From the NCBI RefSeq assembly GCF_000974805.1, contig NZ_BBQZ01000005.1:62001-126000 (forward strand): 64,000 nucleotides of DNA, in the 5' to 3' direction. Both the position numbers and the translations under genes were made by a program. This DNA comes from Demequina salsinemoris (GTDB lineage: Bacteria; Actinomycetota; Actinomycetes; Actinomycetales; Demequinaceae). The first letter of the stretch is position 1. Each line of letters begins with the position of its first letter. Positions 50,954 to 59,831 of the stretch are shown piece after piece. Under the pieces are notes generated by a model that did not search any database, was not told where the DNA came from, and worked only from the letters and a program-made list of their open reading frames with translations.

Positions 50954-52590
50954 GCCTCAGGTGGCGCACGACCGTCAACTCGCTGCGTCGTGACTGGTGG
51001 AGGATCCTCGTCGTCGTCGCGGGCGCGATCTGGTCGCTGTCCCTCGTGCCGAGCCTGATCTGGGCCGAGCAGGTGCTGTGGGCCCAGCTCGTGGACCTGC
51101 GCGCCGACGCGATGATCGTGGGTGGCTCGGTGCTCATGCTCGGCTGGACCGCCGTGCCGCTGCTCGTCACGGGTCTCGACGACACTCTCGACCCCTCTCG
51201 CTTCGCGTCCCTCGGCCTTCCGCTGCGTCGGATCATGCCGGGGCTGGGCATCGCCGCGTTCCTCACCGTGCCTGCGTTGTTCACCCTGCTCGCGATGCTC
51301 CTGCTCGCGCTGTCGTGGCGGGACGACGCCGCCGCGCTCGCGGTCGGACTCGTCGGAGCGGCCCTCACGGTCGCGGTGATGGTGCTGTCCGGGAGGGTCG
51401 CCGTCGCGTGGGCGAGCCGGATGCTGGCGGGACGGCGCTCGCGGGCGGCCGCCGCCGTGACGTCGATCGCCGGGATCGCTATCGTCGCGGTCGCGGGCCG
51501 CGCACTGCTCAGCAAGGGCCTCGAGGCCGTGCTCGAGGAGGACGTGCCGACGCTCATCACCGCGCTCGGAACGACTCCCATCGCCGCCGGCCTCGCCGCG
51601 CCCGAGTTCGCCAGCGGGGGCGACTGGCTCCCCGTGGTGTGGCGTCTGGGACTGACCGCCGCGTGGTGCCTGCTGCTCGCGCTCGTGTGGCGTGACAGCG
51701 TCGCCAGGGTGCTCGTCACGCCGCCCGCGAGGTCCGCGGGGGTCACGCGCCGTGACGACCGTGTCCTCGCGCACGCCGATGTCGCGGCGGCGATCCGACG
51801 CAGGCTCGAGGCGGCCGCCGAGGGGCCGTTCGGCGCCCTCGCCAGGGGGCTTGCCAGAGCGCTCCCGAGCCCGATCGTGCGCGCGGTGCGCAGCCGCGCG
51901 CTGCGCTACTGGTCCAGCGATCCGCGGTACCTCGCCGCGGCCGCCGGGGCGCTCGTCGGGCCCGTGCTGCTGTTCGGCATCCTGCTGCCCGCGCTCGGCA
52001 CCCCGGGATGGGTGGCGTTCGTCATGCCCGCGACCGTGGCGACGTCGATCGGGTGGGGTCGCCACAACGATGTCGCCTACGACTCGACGGCGCTCTGGCT
52101 CGATGTGGTGTCGGGGCGGATCGGGCGCGAGGTCATGCGCGGCAGGGTCGAGGCCATGCTCGTGTGGGCGGCACCCGTGGTCGTCGCCACGTCGCTCGCG
52201 GCGGTCCAGGTCGCCGGGCGGTGGGACCTGGCGGTCGCGCTGAGCGCGGCCTCGCTCGGCGTCCTCGGGACGACGATCGGGGTGTCGGCGGTCCTGTCCG
52301 TGTTGATGCCGTATCGCGCCCCGCAGCCGGGCGCGAACCCCTTCGGAGCCGAGGTGGGCTCGGTGGGCGCCGGGCTCGCCGCGCAGGTCGTCTCTTCCCT
52401 CGCGTCGGTCGTGACGGCGCCGCTCGTGATGGTGCCGTTCGTCCTCGCGTTCGTCGTCCACCCCGCTTGGGCCTGGGTGGCGACCGTGACCGGTCTGTCC
52501 CTCGCGGTGCTCGGGGTCGCGCTGGGCGTGCGGCTCTCGGGCCGCCTCTACGACGCCCGCTCCGGTCGGCTTCTCGGCGCTGTCGTCTAG
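50935..52590 (+). CDS. ABC exporter permease
   Basis: A 551-residue integral membrane protein with about 12 predicted helices in two groups, separated by a basic cytoplasmic region (about 265-320, TRRDDRVLAHADVAAAIRRR). It has no recognised transport motif other than hydrophobicity and its position. The GTG at 50935, with GAGGGA upstream, lies inside the end of the ATPase gene. It probably pairs with that ATPase to export an unknown compound. Confidence 0.8.
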   Translation: MVAAVLSLRWRTTVNSLRRDWWRILVVVAGAIWSLSLVPSLIWAEQVLWAQLVDLRADAMIVGGSVLMLGWTAVPLLVTGLDDTLDPSRFASLGLPLRRIMPGLGIAAFLTVPALFTLLAMLLLALSWRDDAAALAVGLVGAALTVAVMVLSGRVAVAWASRMLAGRRSRAAAAVTSIAGIAIVAVAGRALLSKGLEAVLEEDVPTLITALGTTPIAAGLAAPEFASGGDWLPVVWRLGLTAAWCLLLALVWRDSVARVLVTPPARSAGVTRRDDRVLAHADVAAAIRRRLEAAAEGPFGALARGLARALPSPIVRAVRSRALRYWSSDPRYLAAAAGALVGPVLLFGILLPALGTPGWVAFVMPATVATSIGWGRHNDVAYDSTALWLDVVSGRIGREVMRGRVEAMLVWAAPVVVATSLAAVQVAGRWDLAVALSAASLGVLGTTIGVSAVLSVLMPYRAPQPGANPFGAEVGSVGAGLAAQVVSSLASVVTAPLVMVPFVLAFVVHPAWAWVATVTGLSLAVLGVALGVRLSGRLYDARSGRLLGAVV

Positions 52591-52661
52591 CGCGGCGGCT
52601 GCGAGGCGTGGAGGGAGGACACTCCGCGGCGGCCCCTCAGGTGGCGACTACCATGGACCCC

Positions 52662-52946
52662 ATGAGCGAGCCGAACATCCCCGTCGAGCAGCCGCAGGGC
52701 GGCACGGCCACGATCGAGCGCACGGACGTCAAGGAGCTCATCGAGCCCGGCGATGCCGAGCGCTTCTCGCACTACGTGCGCAAGGAGAAGATCCTCGAGT
52801 CCGCGATGACCGGCGAGCCCGTCATCGCGCTGTGCGGCAAGGTGTGGGTGCCCGGCCGCGACCCGAACCGCTTCCCCGTGTGTCCCGCGTGCAAGGAGAT
52901 CATCGAGGGCCGCTTCGGTCCCGAGGATGGCGGCGACGACTCCTGA
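52662..52946 (+). CDS. DUF3039 zinc-ribbon protein
   Basis: A 94-residue DUF3039 protein, a small actinobacterial family of unknown function. The C-terminal half holds ALCGKVWVPGRDPNRFPVCPACKEI, in which three Cys could bind zinc. It is nearly always found before clpS, as here. I start at ATG 52662 because TACCAT (52649-52654) ends 7 nt before it; an ATG at 52653 overlaps that hexamer. Confidence 0.88.
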   Translation: MSEPNIPVEQPQGGTATIERTDVKELIEPGDAERFSHYVRKEKILESAMTGEPVIALCGKVWVPGRDPNRFPVCPACKEIIEGRFGPEDGGDDS

Positions 52947-52992
52947 CGCGCGCCTCGTGTCCGTTTTCGGGTGATCCCCGTAGGCTGGGCGT

Positions 52993-53280
52993 GTGGAATT
53001 CCAGGAGGATCTCTCCCCCGAGGGAAACGTGGCGACCAGGTCGGATGACGCCTGGGTGACGATCGTCTGGAACGACCCCGTCAACCTCATGTCGTACGTG
53101 ACGTGGGTCTTCCAGACCCACTTCGGCTTCACGCGCGCCGTCGCCGAGCAGCGGATGCGCGAGGTGCACGAGCGCGGTCGCTCCGTCGTGAGCTCGGGAA
53201 GCCGTGAGCGGATGGAGGTCGACGTGCAGGCGATGCACTCGTACGGGCTCTGGGCCACGCTGCAGCGGAGCGGCGAGTGA
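52993..53280 (+). CDS. clpS: ATP-dependent Clp protease adaptor ClpS
   Basis: A 95-residue adaptor that brings N-degron substrates to ClpAP/ClpCP. The conserved segment [20 protein letters not shown] (N and D bind the substrate amino group) is followed by [16 protein letters not shown]. The GTG start follows TAGGCT (52981-52986) by 6 nt. It overlaps the DUF2017 gene (GTGA), as usual in actinobacteria. Confidence 0.95.
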   Translation: MEFQEDLSPEGNVATRSDDAWVTIVWNDPVNLMSYVTWVFQTHFGFTRAVAEQRMREVHERGRSVVSSGSRERMEVDVQAMHSYGLWATLQRSGE

Positions 53281-53903
53281 GGGGCTTCGAGCGCGATGGC
53301 GACCACGCCACCGCGCTCATGGACGAGGAGGAGCGGACCGTCATCGCGCGGATCGTCGCCGACGTCGGCCTCCTGCTGGGCGAGGTCCGGTTCGGCACGG
53401 AGGACCCGGACGATGCGGTCGCGCCGGACGATCCGTTCGCCGGCCTCGGCGACCTGGGGGCGAAGGCCTCCGCGCCGACGGATCCCGCGGTGCTGAGGCT
53501 CCTGCCGAACGCGGCTCCCGACGACGAGGAGATCTCCGACGAGTTCCGCCGCCTCACCGAGGGCGACCTGCGGTCCCTCAAGGTCGAGCGGCTGCGGACC
53601 ATGTGGGAGCAGCTGTCCGCCGACGGCGAGGAGTGGACGCTGCCGCTCGCCGAGGCGGCCCCGACGGCCGCGGCGCTCACCGATGTGCGCCTCGTGCTCG
53701 CCACACGCCTCGGGCTCGACACGGACGCCGACGTGGACAGGCTCCACGCCGAGATCGATGCGGGGGTGCGCGCGCTCGACGAGGACGAGGAGGCGCCGGT
53801 CGATCACGAGAGGGTCTGGCTGGGCATGCTCTACCAGGCGCTCAGCTGGCTTCAGGAGACGCTCGTGAGCTGCCTCGCGGCGGGACAGGAGGACGATGTC
53901 TGA
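53277..53903 (+). CDS. DUF2017 protein
   Basis: A 208-residue acidic, helical DUF2017 protein, fused in order with clpS and murI in most actinobacteria. Function unknown; the synteny hints at a link with ClpS-dependent proteolysis or cell-wall supply. [22 protein letters not shown] begins the domain and [13 protein letters not shown] ends it. GTG start overlaps the clpS stop; the end overlaps murI by 8 bp. Confidence 0.88.
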   Translation: MRGFERDGDHATALMDEEERTVIARIVADVGLLLGEVRFGTEDPDDAVAPDDPFAGLGDLGAKASAPTDPAVLRLLPNAAPDDEEISDEFRRLTEGDLRSLKVERLRTMWEQLSADGEEWTLPLAEAAPTAAALTDVRLVLATRLGLDTDADVDRLHAEIDAGVRALDEDEEAPVDHERVWLGMLYQALSWLQETLVSCLAAGQEDDV

Positions 53904-54741
53904 CGCGCCTATCGGGGTGTTCGACTCGGGAGTCGGGGGCCTCACGGTCGCCCGCGCGATCATGGACATGCTTCCCCACGAGTCGATCCACTACGTCGGT
54001 GACACCGAGTACGGACCGTACGGCCCGCTGCCCATCCAGGAGGTCCGCCAGCACGCGCTCGACATCATGGACAAGCTCGTCGAGGACGGCGTGAAGATGC
54101 TCGTGATCGCGTGCAACACCGCGTCCGCGGCGGTGCTCCGCGACGCGCGCGAGCGCTTCTCGCGCGAGCGGGGCGTCCCCGTGGTCGAGGTGATCATCCC
54201 GGCCGCACGTCGTGCCGCGGCGCTCACCAAGGAGGGGCGCGTGGGAGTGATCGGCACCGTCGCGACGATGACGTCGGGCGCCTACTCCGACGCGCTCGCC
54301 GCCGCGCCGTCCATCAAGGTCACGCCGCAGGCCTGCCCCAGGTTCGTCGAGCTCGTGGAGGCGGGTGTCACCTCCGGCCGCGAGGTCATCGAGGTGGCCG
54401 AGGAGTACCTGGCGCCCCTCAAGGCGGCGCAGGTCGACACCGTGATCCTCGGCTGCACCCACTACCCGATGCTCGCCGGCGCGATCGGTTACGTCATGGG
54501 CCCCGAGGTGACGCTCGTCGACTCCGCGCGCGAGACCGCGCTCGACGTGTACCGCGCCCTCGTGAAGGCAGGGCTCGAGCGGTCGCCCGACGCGATCCCC
54601 GAGCATCGCTTCTTCGCGACGGGGGAGCGCGACAGGTTCGAGGCGCTCGCGCAGCGCTTCCTCGGTCCGATCGTGGGCACCGTGGAGCCGTTGGAGAGCG
54701 TGTCCGAGCCGCTGGGAACCGCGGCGGAGCCTCTGCCGTGA
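53896..54741 (+). CDS. murI: Glutamate racemase MurI
   Basis: A 281-residue cytoplasmic racemase that makes D-glutamate for peptidoglycan. The two catalytic cysteines are C73 (ACNTASA) and C187 (GCTHYP). The N-terminal [16 protein letters not shown] and YGPYGP are typical. The last 25 residues are a polar extension. Coupled by overlap to DUF2017 before and the metallo-beta-lactamase gene after. Confidence 0.96.
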   Translation: MSDAPIGVFDSGVGGLTVARAIMDMLPHESIHYVGDTEYGPYGPLPIQEVRQHALDIMDKLVEDGVKMLVIACNTASAAVLRDARERFSRERGVPVVEVIIPAARRAAALTKEGRVGVIGTVATMTSGAYSDALAAAPSIKVTPQACPRFVELVEAGVTSGREVIEVAEEYLAPLKAAQVDTVILGCTHYPMLAGAIGYVMGPEVTLVDSARETALDVYRALVKAGLERSPDAIPEHRFFATGERDRFEALAQRFLGPIVGTVEPLESVSEPLGTAAEPLP

Positions 54742-55508
54742 GGCTCGTGATCGTCGGCGCGTCGGGGTCGGTGCCCGGCCCCGCCTCCGCATCGTCCTGC
54801 TACCTGGTCGAGGCCGAGGACGAGCATGGGCGGACGTGGCATGTGGTCCTGGACCTCGGGTCGGGAGCCGCGGGGTCGCTCCAGCGCTATCTGGACCCGC
54901 GCGAGCTCGACGCGATCGCGATCTCGCATGCGCACGCCGATCACTGCGCCGACCTCGCCGTCATGGACGTGTACCTCAGGTACAGTGATCCGGACGGCCC
55001 CGCGGTGGTCCCGGTGCACGGGCCGTTCGGGCTCGCGGGGAGGATCGCCGAGCTGCGCGGGGTCGACGAGCACTCCGATGTGCTGCCCACGATCGCGTGG
55101 CAGCCGGGCGTGCCGGTGAGGATCGGTCCGATGACGCTCACGTGCGCCGCGGTCGAGCATCCGATCCCGGCCTACGCGATCCGTGTCGAGGGTCCGTCCG
55201 AGCGTGGCGGCGACGCTGTCCTCACGTACTCGGGGGACACGGACGCATGCGAGGGTCTCGAGGCGATGGCTGAGGGCGCGGACCTGCTGCTGTGCGAGGC
55301 GTCGTTCCTCGAGCGCGACGATCAGCCGCGCGGCATGCACCTGACGGGCGCGCGCGCCGGCCAGATCGCGCAGCGGTCCGGAGTCGGGCGCCTGCTGCTC
55401 ACCCACATCCCGCCGTGGATCGAGCCCTACGAGGCGGTCGCGGAGGCCGCCGGGGAGTACTCGGGGCCGCTCGGCGCCGCGCATGCGGGCATGCGGGTCT
55501 ACCTGTAG
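54738..55508 (+). CDS. MBL-fold metallo-hydrolase (RNase Z-like)
   Basis: A 256-residue metallo-beta-lactamase fold protein. The HxHxDH metal motif is HAHADH, a further His is in AVEHPIPAY, the Asp is in SGDTDAC, and the last His is in LLLTHIPPW. It resembles RNase Z-like and phosphodiesterase branches. Its place between murI and rph is common in actinobacteria, which suggests a role in RNA or nucleotide metabolism, though the substrate is unproven. GTG start overlaps the murI stop. Confidence 0.9.
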   Translation: MRLVIVGASGSVPGPASASSCYLVEAEDEHGRTWHVVLDLGSGAAGSLQRYLDPRELDAIAISHAHADHCADLAVMDVYLRYSDPDGPAVVPVHGPFGLAGRIAELRGVDEHSDVLPTIAWQPGVPVRIGPMTLTCAAVEHPIPAYAIRVEGPSERGGDAVLTYSGDTDACEGLEAMAEGADLLLCEASFLERDDQPRGMHLTGARAGQIAQRSGVGRLLLTHIPPWIEPYEAVAEAAGEYSGPLGAAHAGMRVYL

Positions 55509-55570
55509 CGGACAACCGGGACGAACAGCGCATTCCGCGCTGGGGTGCGCGGCGGGTAGTCTCGGGGTTC

Positions 55571-56302
55571 ATGACCTCTCGCGCCGATGGACGCCGCCCA
55601 GACCAGCTTCGACCCGTCTCTCTCGAGCGGGGATTCCAGACCAACGCCGAGGGCTCCTGCATGGTGACCTTCGGGGGCACGCGGGTGCTGTGCTCCGCGT
55701 CGTTCACGGTCGGGGTGCCGCGCTGGAAGAAGGGCTCGGGCGAGGGGTGGGTGACCGCCGAGTACGCGATGCTGCCGCGCGCCACGAACACCCGCAACGA
55801 CCGCGAGAGCGTGCGCGGCAAGATCGGCGGCCGGACCATGGAGATCTCGCGACTGATCGGCCGCTCGCTGCGCGCCGTGGTGGACGTGAAGGCCCTCGGC
55901 GAGAACACGATCGTCCTGGACTGCGACGTGATCGACGCCGACGGCGGCACCCGGACCGCGGCCATCACGGGCGCCTACGTGGCGCTCGCGGACGCGATCG
56001 CGTGGGGGCGCGCCAACGGCGCGGTCGCGCTCGACGCGAAGCCGCTCACGGGGTCCGTGTCGGCGATCTCCGTGGGGATCATCGACGGCATCCCGATGCT
56101 CGACCTCCCTTACGTGGAGGACGTTCGCGCCGAGACCGACATGAACGTCGTGATGACCGGGGGCGGAGGCTTCGTCGAGGTGCAGGGCACCGCCGAGGGC
56201 AAGCCGTTCAGCAAGGCGGAGCTCGACGAGCTCCTCGCGCTCGCCACCGCGGGCAACGCGGAGCTCGCACGGATCCAGCGCGACGCGCTCGCGGGGGCCT
56301 GA
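55571..56302 (+). CDS. rph: Ribonuclease PH
   Basis: A 243-residue 3'-5' phosphorolytic exonuclease that trims tRNA ends. [17 protein letters not shown], the [14 protein letters not shown] phosphate site, RSLRAVVD and [13 protein letters not shown] are all typical. TAGTCT (55557-55562) lies 8 nt before the ATG. It is followed by rdgB 4 bp later. Confidence 0.96.
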   Translation: MTSRADGRRPDQLRPVSLERGFQTNAEGSCMVTFGGTRVLCSASFTVGVPRWKKGSGEGWVTAEYAMLPRATNTRNDRESVRGKIGGRTMEISRLIGRSLRAVVDVKALGENTIVLDCDVIDADGGTRTAAITGAYVALADAIAWGRANGAVALDAKPLTGSVSAISVGIIDGIPMLDLPYVEDVRAETDMNVVMTGGGGFVEVQGTAEGKPFSKAELDELLALATAGNAELARIQRDALAGA

Positions 56303-56306
56303 GCGG

Positions 56307-56942
56307 ATGGCCGACGACAGCAAGGTCAAGCCGATCGTCGCCTTCGCGACCCACAACGCTCACAAGATCGACGAGGTCTACCAGATCCTCCGTCAGCGCG
56401 TTCCGGGCCTCGAGCGAGGACACCTGCTCAGCGCAGCCGAGGCCGACGCCCCCGCACCCGTCGAATCGGGCATCTCGTATCAGCAGAACGCGCTGATCAA
56501 GGCGCGCGCCCTCGCGGAGCGCACGGGGCTGCCCGCGATCGCTGACGACTCCGGGCTCTCCGTGGACGTCATGGGCGGTGCCCCGGGCATCTTCTCGGCG
56601 CTGTGGAGCGGGCGCCACGGCGATGACAGGGCCAACCTCGAGCTGCTGCTCGCGCAGATGGAGGACATCCCGGACGCGAACCGTCAGGCGGCGTTCGTCT
56701 GCGCGGCCGTGATGGTGCACCCCGACGGCCGTGAGATCACGGAGATGGGCATCATGGGCGGTCGGCTGACGCGCGAGCCCTCGGGCGCTGCCGGTTTCGG
56801 CTACGACCCGATCTTCATCGCCTCGGGTCAGTGCGTGACCAACGCCGAGCTGGACCCCGAGGTCAAGAACGCGATCTCGCACAGGGGCGGCGCCTTCCGC
56901 GCCCTCGCGCCGCACGTCGCGGCATTGCTGCCGCGCAGATAG
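56307..56942 (+). CDS. rdgB: XTP/dITP pyrophosphatase RdgB
   Basis: A 211-residue Ham1-family enzyme that hydrolyses dITP, ITP and XTP to clean the nucleotide pool. ATHNAHKIDE, SGISYQQNALIKA, IADDSGLSVD, GFGYDPIF and the final SHRGGAFRAL are the signature segments. It is translated close behind rph. Its stop codon lies in a 30-bp imperfect tandem repeat (56931-56990). Confidence 0.96.
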   Translation: MADDSKVKPIVAFATHNAHKIDEVYQILRQRVPGLERGHLLSAAEADAPAPVESGISYQQNALIKARALAERTGLPAIADDSGLSVDVMGGAPGIFSALWSGRHGDDRANLELLLAQMEDIPDANRQAAFVCAAVMVHPDGREITEMGIMGGRLTREPSGAAGFGYDPIFIASGQCVTNAELDPEVKNAISHRGGAFRALAPHVAALLPRR

Positions 56943-56990
56943 TGCTGCGCGGCACGCGTGCCGCGCAGATAGGGCGGTGCGGCACGGCGT
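56931..56990 (+). repeat. 30-bp imperfect tandem repeat over the rdgB stop
   Basis: CCGCGCAGATAG begins both copies (56931 and 56961), and GCGGCAC recurs later in each. The duplication starts in the last codons of rdgB and runs into the spacer. Confidence 0.65.
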
Positions 56991-57030
56991 CCGCGCGGCG
57001 CCACGTCGCAGGGACGATGCGGTGCTCGGC

Positions 57031-57576
57031 TCAGGGCAGGACGCCGCAGTGGGCGAGCGCCTGCTTGAGGAGCGACTCCTGGCCGCCCATCATCTCGGCG
57101 GCGATGTCCTCGGACGCCGCCTCCTCGGGGGTGAACCAGGCGATGTCGAGCGCGTTCTGGCTGGGTTCGCAGTCGCCGTCGACGGGCACCACGTAGGCGA
57201 GCGCGACCGCGTGCTGGCGAGAGTCGTAGTACTTGCTGATGCCTCGCGTGGGGAAGTACTCGGCGATGCAGAACGGCGTGGGGTTGAGCGGCAGGCGGGG
57301 CAGCGCGACGGGGCCCAGGTCCTTCTCGAGGTTGCGCAGCAGCGCGTCGCGGATCGTCTCGTGGTAGAGCACCCTGCCGGCCACGATCGCGCGGGAGATC
57401 ATGCCGTCGTCGTCGGCCCTCAGCAGCAGCCCGACGTGCGTCAGCTCGCCGTGGGGATTGATTCGCACCGGAACGGCGTTGATGTACAGCAGAGGGAGCT
57501 CGCCTCGGACGTGGTTCAGCTCTCTGTCGCTGAGCCAGCCCGACGGCTCGGGGGGCAGTTCGGCCATGTCCGTCAT
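57031..57576 (-). CDS. NUDIX-like (DUF4916) protein
   Basis: A 181-residue protein with a NUDIX-type fold. The expected helix GRVLYHETIRDALLRNLEKDLG lacks the REVxEEtG core of active NUDIX enzymes, so it may be inactive or use different residues. Actinobacterial DUF4916 proteins share this form. The motif GCATCGTCC on its strand lies 11 bp after its stop. It is convergent with rdgB. Confidence 0.85.
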   Translation of the reverse strand: MTDMAELPPEPSGWLSDRELNHVRGELPLLYINAVPVRINPHGELTHVGLLLRADDDGMISRAIVAGRVLYHETIRDALLRNLEKDLGPVALPRLPLNPTPFCIAEYFPTRGISKYYDSRQHAVALAYVVPVDGDCEPSQNALDIAWFTPEEAASEDIAAEMMGGQESLLKQALAHCGVLP

Positions 57577-57673
57577 GACTCAGTTGTACCCCGGCGCGAG
57601 TCTCCCTTCGCACATGCGCGCCGGGCGTGACAGTCTGATATTGGGAAATGAAGTCCGTAGCAAGTGCGTTAGG

Positions 57674-57689
57674 ATACCCCCTAGGGTAT
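57674..57689 (+). promoter_or_regulatory. CsoR-type operator before the thioredoxin gene
   Basis: ATACCCCCTAGGGTAT, a palindrome of the ATACCC-N4-GGGTAT type used by CsoR/RicR-like copper or sulfur-species sensors. It overlaps the likely -10 TATATA (57687-57692). Confidence 0.6.
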
Positions 57690-57710
57690 ATAGACGCCGA
57701 GAGAGGAAAC

Positions 57711-58079
57711 ATGGCTACCGTCAATCTCACCACCGACACCTTCGACGAGACCGTCGCCAAGGACGGCATCGTCCTCGTCGACTTCTGGGCCGACTGGTGC
57801 GGTCCCTGCAAGCGCTTCGCGCCGATCTTCGAGCAGTCCTCCGAGACGCACGGCGATGTCGTGCACGCCAAGGTCGACACCGAGGCCCACCAGGAGCTCA
57901 GCATCAAGTACGGGATCACCGCGATCCCCACGCTGATGGCCTTCCGCGACGGCATCATGGTCTTCAACCAGGCCGGCGCGCTGCCCGGCCCGGCCCTCGA
58001 GCAGCTCGTGGGAGCCGTATCGGACCTCGACATGGACGAGGTCCGCCAGAAGATCGCCGAGCACGAGTCGCAGGCTTGA
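57711..58079 (+). CDS. Thioredoxin
   Basis: A 122-residue thioredoxin with the redox motif WCGPCK (C30, C33) and the cis-proline AIPTLM. It has a slightly longer C-terminus than E. coli TrxA. Start at ATG 57711, preceded by GAGAGGAAAC. The CsoR-like palindrome in its promoter suggests induction by copper or reactive sulfur, which is inference. No thioredoxin reductase is nearby. It ends at a hairpin terminator. Confidence 0.92.
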   Translation: MATVNLTTDTFDETVAKDGIVLVDFWADWCGPCKRFAPIFEQSSETHGDVVHAKVDTEAHQELSIKYGITAIPTLMAFRDGIMVFNQAGALPGPALEQLVGAVSDLDMDEVRQKIAEHESQA

Positions 58080-58110
58080 TCTGATCGCGCGGCCCTCGGC
58101 CGCCGGAATC

Positions 58111-58144
58111 ACGCGGGGTCGATCCACACGGATCGGCCCCGCGT
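58111..58144 (+). terminator. Terminator of the thioredoxin gene
   Basis: ACGCGGGGTCGATCC and GGATCGGCCCCGCGT pair over 15 bp (one G-U), with loop ACAC. Confidence 0.8.
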
Positions 58145-58193
58145 CGTCGTCTCCGGCCACAGGGCCCGGGCTCCGAGCCACCGGGCGGGCCCC

Positions 58194-58227
58194 GCATCGT
58201 CCCTGGACGGCGAGCCTCGCATCGTCC
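58194..58227 (+). repeat. Two copies of CGCATCGTCCCTGGAC downstream of thioredoxin
   Basis: GCATCGTCC at 58194 and 58219, each extended to CGCATCGTCCCTGGAC, lie between the thioredoxin terminator and tRNA-Leu. Confidence 0.8.
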
Positions 58228-58238
58228 CTGGACCAGAG

Positions 58239-58320
<82 letters not shown>

Positions 58321-58427
58321 GCGCCGCCAAGTGTAACGGGCGCACGAAAGCCTTTCCGCGTCATCGTCGGTGCCGATGGGGCTCTCATGTGGCGAGCGGT
58401 CGACGGACGGCCGCGAAGGGAGACGGA

Positions 58428-59207
58428 ATGCTGACGACGTCGGGGTTCGACGCGCGCTGGACCACGCTGCTCGACGACGCCATCGCGGGTGTCGGAGTGG
58501 GCATCCACGTGCAGCCGGTCGTGGATCTCACCGCCGGCCAGGTGGTCGCGTACGAGACGCTCGCCCGCTTCAGCCACGAGGACGCCGGAGGCGTGAGCCC
58601 CGACGTGTGGTTCGGACGGGCGCGCGAGCACGGGCTCGCCGCAGACCTCCAAGCCACCGTGCTCCGCAAGGCGCTCGGACTGCTCCCGACGCTGCCGGCC
58701 GGAACCCTCCTCGGCCTCAACCTCGAGCCCGACACCATCGCGAGCACCCAGGTGCGCGAGGCGCTCCTCGAGCACGTGGACCTGTCGAACGTGGTCGTCG
58801 AGCTCACCGAGCACGGATCGTGGTCGTGGGACGAGATCGGTCCCACCGTCGAGGAGCTCAAGGCGCGCGGAGCGCGCACCGCGATCGACGATGCGGGAGC
58901 CGGCTACGCGGTCATCCACCAGATCGCCCAGCTCGAGCCCTACGCGCTCAAGCTCGACCGCGTGATCGTCGACGGCGTCGCGCAGGACGTGGGCCGCCAG
59001 GCGCTCGTGTCGATGATCATCGGCATGGCCAAGCGCGCGGGCGCCGTCGTCGTGGCCGAGGGAGTCGAGAACATGATCGATGCACAGCGCCTCATCGCCT
59101 CGGGCGTGACGCTCGCGCAGGGCTACCTGATCGCCGCCCCCGGCGAGCCCTGGCCGCAGCCGGACGAGGCCAAGCTGCGCGTCCTCGCCGCGGCGGCGGA
59201 GCTGTAG
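58428..59207 (+). CDS. Stand-alone EAL-domain protein
   Basis: A 259-residue EAL domain without GGDEF. The first motif is ETL (43-45) instead of EAL, but N (LNLEPD), E (ELTEH), DD (IDDAGAG), K (LKLDR), E (AEGVEN) and Q (LAQGYL) are present, so c-di-GMP hydrolysis is possible. No sensor domain or membrane helix is seen. AAGGGAGA precedes the ATG at 58428. It is convergent with bcp (1-bp gap) and divergent from tRNA-Leu. Confidence 0.88.
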   Translation: MLTTSGFDARWTTLLDDAIAGVGVGIHVQPVVDLTAGQVVAYETLARFSHEDAGGVSPDVWFGRAREHGLAADLQATVLRKALGLLPTLPAGTLLGLNLEPDTIASTQVREALLEHVDLSNVVVELTEHGSWSWDEIGPTVEELKARGARTAIDDAGAGYAVIHQIAQLEPYALKLDRVIVDGVAQDVGRQALVSMIIGMAKRAGAVVVAEGVENMIDAQRLIASGVTLAQGYLIAAPGEPWPQPDEAKLRVLAAAAEL

Positions 59208-59208
59208 C

Positions 59209-59679
59209 TCAGGCGATCCCCAGGTCGCGTCGCAGCTTCGCGACGTGGCCCGTGGCCTTGACGTTGTACTGCGCGAGCTCGACCGCGCCCTCGGGGTCCA
59301 CGACCACCGTGGAGCGGATGCTGCCGACCACCGTGCGGCCGTAGTTGTTCTTCTCGCCCCACGCGGCGTACGCCTCCTGGATGGACTTGTCCTCGTCCGA
59401 GACCAGGGTGAACGTGAGTCCCTCCTGCTCGCGGAACTGCGCGAGCTTCGCGGGGGAGTCCTTGGAGATGCCGACCACGGTGTAGCCCGCGGCGTTCAGC
59501 GCGTCGAGCGAGTCGCGGAAGTCGCACGCCTCGGTCGTGCAGCCCGGCGTCATCGCGGCGGGGTAGAAGTACAGGATCACGTGCTCGCCCCGGTGGTCGG
59601 ACAGCGTGAACGTGCCCGTGTCGGTCGCCGCGGTGAAGTCCGGCGCGGCCTGGCCCTTGGTCAGTCGGTTGTCGCTCAT
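59209..59679 (-). CDS. bcp: Thioredoxin-dependent peroxiredoxin Bcp
   Basis: A 156-residue peroxiredoxin that reduces hydroperoxides. The peroxidatic Cys is C47 (TPGCTTEAC) and C52 five residues later is the usual resolving Cys in Bcp. YFYPAAMTPGCT, VGISKDSP and STVVVDPEG are typical. Start at ATG 59679; an upstream frame is non-coding. Thioredoxin at 57711 could supply electrons. Confidence 0.95.
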   Translation of the reverse strand: MSDNRLTKGQAAPDFTAATDTGTFTLSDHRGEHVILYFYPAAMTPGCTTEACDFRDSLDALNAAGYTVVGISKDSPAKLAQFREQEGLTFTLVSDEDKSIQEAYAAWGEKNNYGRTVVGSIRSTVVVDPEGAVELAQYNVKATGHVAKLRRDLGIA

Positions 59680-59831
59680 GGTGCCCCCAACGCTACCCGG
59701 GCGCGCGGGATTCCCCCGTGCCGGGGACGGGCGTCCGGAGGCCGCCAGGCGCGTCACCGCGTGTCCCTCCACACGTCCCCGCGGCCACCGAGCCACGCCC
59801 GCTACTGTGACGCCAGAGGGCTGGAGGGGTG

